Origin: Lachnospiraceae bacterium
GTDB lineage: Bacteria > Bacillota > Clostridia > Lachnospirales > Lachnospiraceae
Reading direction: 5' to 3'
NCBI GenBank assembly: GCA_021770245.1
Contig: JAETRI010000028.1
Span: 1-41,902 of the forward strand
DNA length: 41,902 nucleotides
Part shown: positions 40,402 to 41,902 of the stretch, in pieces
Layout: every line of letters begins with the position of its first letter
Numbering within the stretch: position 1 is the first letter of the stretch
The notes under the pieces: model-generated
Told to the model about the DNA's origin: nothing
Seen by the model: the letters and a program-made list of their open reading frames with translations, nothing else
The model's database searches: none
Translations under genes and position numbers: made by a program

Positions 40402-41538
40402 TCACATTTCAAAAACCATTGTAAGTACTAACAGAATCACCAAGAAGCAGACATTCGCCACCGTAAAGTACCGAAAGTACGCCCCCTTTCTTTGGCTTTC
40501 TTCCCTTGCGATGAGCTTGTAGGTAATCAGGCTGGCCATAGACGCAATCAGTGTTCCAAGCCCGCCAAGATTGACACCGATAATCAGAGCAGGGAGATTC
40601 TCTGTAAATCCGGACAGCAACAGCGCTGCCGGGACATTGCTGATCACCTGGCTTGCAGCCACCCCGGCCAAGACTTCATGGTCAGTGACGATCTGCTGCA
40701 GCACATGTGAAAACGTTGGAATTCTTCCGGTATTGCCGATGAAAATAAAGAATCCAACGAAAGTCAGAAGCAGACTGTAGTCCACACGGGAAAAAAGGCT
40801 TCTATCCACCAGCAGCAGGGCAAGAAAAGTCACGCAAAACGTCACACCGTACGGAACCGCCCTGGCTACCGTCAGAAGGGCAAGCGCAAAAAGGACGGCG
40901 TAGACAGCCAGACGGGCTTTATTTCCTGGCAGCCCCGTCCCCTCGGTAAAGAAGACCTGAACCGGCTCGTGGCAGCCTCCGGACTGGTGCAGGCTCCAAA
41001 GGATGAGGACCAGAAGCGCCGCCGATGTATAGGGCAGCGTCAACAGCATAAAATCCCCCGGGGAGAGTCCTGCCCTGCCATACAGGTACAGATTCTGAGG
41101 GTTCCCAATAGGCGTCAGCATACTGCCAAGATTTGCAGCGATCGTCTGCAGTACCACAACAGGGATGACCAACTGTCCCTTTACTTCCGGCCCAATCATA
41201 TCCAGGACAATGAATGTAAAGGGTACAAAGGTGATGAGAGCCACGTCATTTGTGACCAGCATACTTGAGAAGAAGCAGAGCAGGACAAGGATCAGCACCA
41301 GCTGCCTTACTTTGCGCACCTTGCTCAACAGTACCTGGGCGACATACCGGAATACGCCGCCCTTTTGCAGTCCGGCCATGATGCTCATCAGACAGAACAG
41401 GATAGACAGCGTCCGGAAATCTACATAGCCTATGTATTCTCTGTCCGGACGGACAAAAAGTGCGGAGACGATGGCAAGGACAAACGCCACGCACAACACC
41501 GTTTCCTGCCTGAAAAAGTGTATCAGTTTCTTCTTCAT
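40402..41538 (-). CDS. SLC13/ArsB-type (CitMHS) anion transporter
   Basis: The 378-residue protein starts at the ATG at 41538 with AAGGAG eight bases upstream; the extension to 41655 covers a terminator region. About 10-12 hydrophobic helices are present. Family marks are LVTNDVALITFVPFTFIVLDM and NLGSMLTPIGNPQNLYLY, which match the conserved (N-D-V-A) and (T-P-x-G-N-P-x-N) motifs of the ArsB/NhaD/SLC13 group. The second repeat shows QVISNVPAALLLSGF. It likely moves a di- or tricarboxylate or inorganic anion; sulfate or arsenite cannot be excluded. It is not obviously linked to the sugar genes. It lies 108 bp upstream of the sensor-kinase gene on the same strand. Confidence 0.85.
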   Translation of the reverse strand: MKKKLIHFFRQETVLCVAFVLAIVSALFVRPDREYIGYVDFRTLSILFCLMSIMAGLQKGGVFRYVAQVLLSKVRKVRQLVLILVLLCFFSSMLVTNDVALITFVPFTFIVLDMIGPEVKGQLVIPVVVLQTIAANLGSMLTPIGNPQNLYLYGRAGLSPGDFMLLTLPYTSAALLVLILWSLHQSGGCHEPVQVFFTEGTGLPGNKARLAVYAVLFALALLTVARAVPYGVTFCVTFLALLLVDRSLFSRVDYSLLLTFVGFFIFIGNTGRIPTFSHVLQQIVTDHEVLAGVAASQVISNVPAALLLSGFTENLPALIIGVNLGGLGTLIASMASLITYKLIAREESQRKGAYFRYFTVANVCFLVILLVLTMVFEM

Positions 41539-41653
41539 CGCATTTTCTCCTTCATAGCGGGAGGTCCGCATTGCGCTCAGTGCCGACGCTTTGGGACGAC
41601 CCCTACCGTGACCACCTCGCCCCAATTTCTTCTCCCTTATCTCCGGTATAATC

Positions 41654-41687
41654 AAAAGCCCGCAAACACGAATGCTTGCGGGCTTTT
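41654..41687 (-). terminator. intrinsic terminator after tRNA-Asn
   Basis: Arms AGCCCGCAA/TTGCGGGCT (41657-41665/41676-41684) with a 10-nt loop are flanked by A and T runs on both sides, so it can work in both directions. It ends the rRNA-tRNA transcript 5 nt past the tRNA. Confidence 0.85.
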
Positions 41688-41691
41688 TCAG

Positions 41692-41763
41692 CTCCCCGAG
41701 TAGGGCTCGAACCTACAACAACTCGGTTAACAGCCGAGTGCTCTACCATTGAGCTATCGAGGA
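41692..41763 (-). tRNA. tRNA-Asn (GUU)
   Basis: The 72-nt minus-strand sequence folds into a cloverleaf: acceptor TCCTCGA/TCGGGGA with one G-U pair, D arm GCTC/GAGC, anticodon arm CTCGG/CCGAG with loop CTGTTAA (anticodon GTT), and T arm GTAGG/CCTAC with TTCGAGC. The discriminator is G and CCA is not encoded. It lies about 100 nt after the 23S end in the same direction. Confidence 0.95.
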
Positions 41764-41860
41764 TTATCTCCCAGGGTACCTCTTCCGCCATACCCTCAAA
41801 ACCGAACATTGACTCAAAACTTCTTCCTTCTTTCCTTCCCGCTTTGCAACTCTCTCTCAG

Positions 41861-41902
41861 GATAAGCCTTCGACCGATTAGTACTGGTCTGCTCCATACA
41901 TT
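41861..41902 (-). rRNA. 23S rRNA, 3' end only
   Basis: On the minus strand the last 42 bases of the window read ...ACCAGTACTAATCGGTCG then AAGGCTTATCC, the conserved 3' end of bacterial 23S rRNA. The exact 3' end is estimated. The 97-nt spacer 41764-41860 to tRNA-Asn has a weak AGGGTA/TACCCT hairpin but no 5S gene. Confidence 0.85.

Noticed and set aside
41764-41860. 5S rRNA gene in the spacer after 23S
   Set aside because: Too short (97 nt) and lacking the conserved 5S helices.

Overview
The window looks like a chromosomal segment of a gut Lachnospiraceae-type Clostridia (Clostridium cluster XIVa). The evidence is roughly 50% GC, strong GGAGG-type ribosome binding sites, two CUT1 sugar ABC importers with no ATPase gene beside them, YesM/AraC-type two-component proteins, Rpn-type nuclease genes, and the end of an rRNA operon. 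The genus is inference only. Almost all genes are on the minus strand.

Left part (1-15333). A 5'-truncated Rpn/PD-(D/E)XK gene and a small coiled-coil gene are followed by a minus-strand surface-glycopolymer cluster, transcribed from about 14830 down to 1297. In transcription order it encodes: a CDP-glycerol glycerophosphotransferase-like protein, LicD, a cytidylyltransferase-oxidoreductase fusion, a family 2 glycosyltransferase, a DegT aminotransferase, an alkaline-phosphatase-fold transferase/hydrolase, an ATP-grasp-HAD fusion, a membrane-anchored Rossmann-like protein, a decayed radical SAM gene, an FkbM methyltransferase, a second methyltransferase and a protein of unknown function. Several start and stop codons overlap by 1-16 nt, so much of it is one translationally coupled operon. 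It probably makes or decorates a phosphate-linked (teichoic-acid-like) polymer carrying an amino-deoxysugar.

Middle part (15334-33322). This is a glycan-foraging region: two formylglycine-type sulfatases, two GH43-like enzymes, a GH63/MGH1-like glycosidase, an MFS transporter, and a sulfatase-aldolase-kinase-isomerase-MFS operon. There is also an ArsR-type regulator with a large C-terminal domain, a YesL-like membrane protein, and one CUT1 importer operon (SBP1, two permeases, GH43).

Right part (33450-41902). A second CUT1 importer (SBP2, two permeases, the GH63-like enzyme) lies downstream of a YesM/AraC two-component pair. Then come an SLC13/ArsB-type transporter, tRNA-Asn and the 3' end of a 23S rRNA gene.

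Two non-coding observations stand out. First, the sulfatase operon and the SBP1 operon share a collinear promoter of about 85-95 bp: two dyads of the form RCAT-N5-ATGY, 29 bp apart, at the same distance upstream of a TTGAAA/TATAAT promoter. This suggests one regulator, most simply the adjacent ArsR-type protein, acting from an activator-like position. Second, many genes are preceded by short hairpins ending in a purine-rich Shine-Dalgarno stretch. One class is a roughly 66-nt double-hairpin unit, repeated in tandem, whose stems differ between copies by compensatory base changes. That indicates selection on RNA structure.
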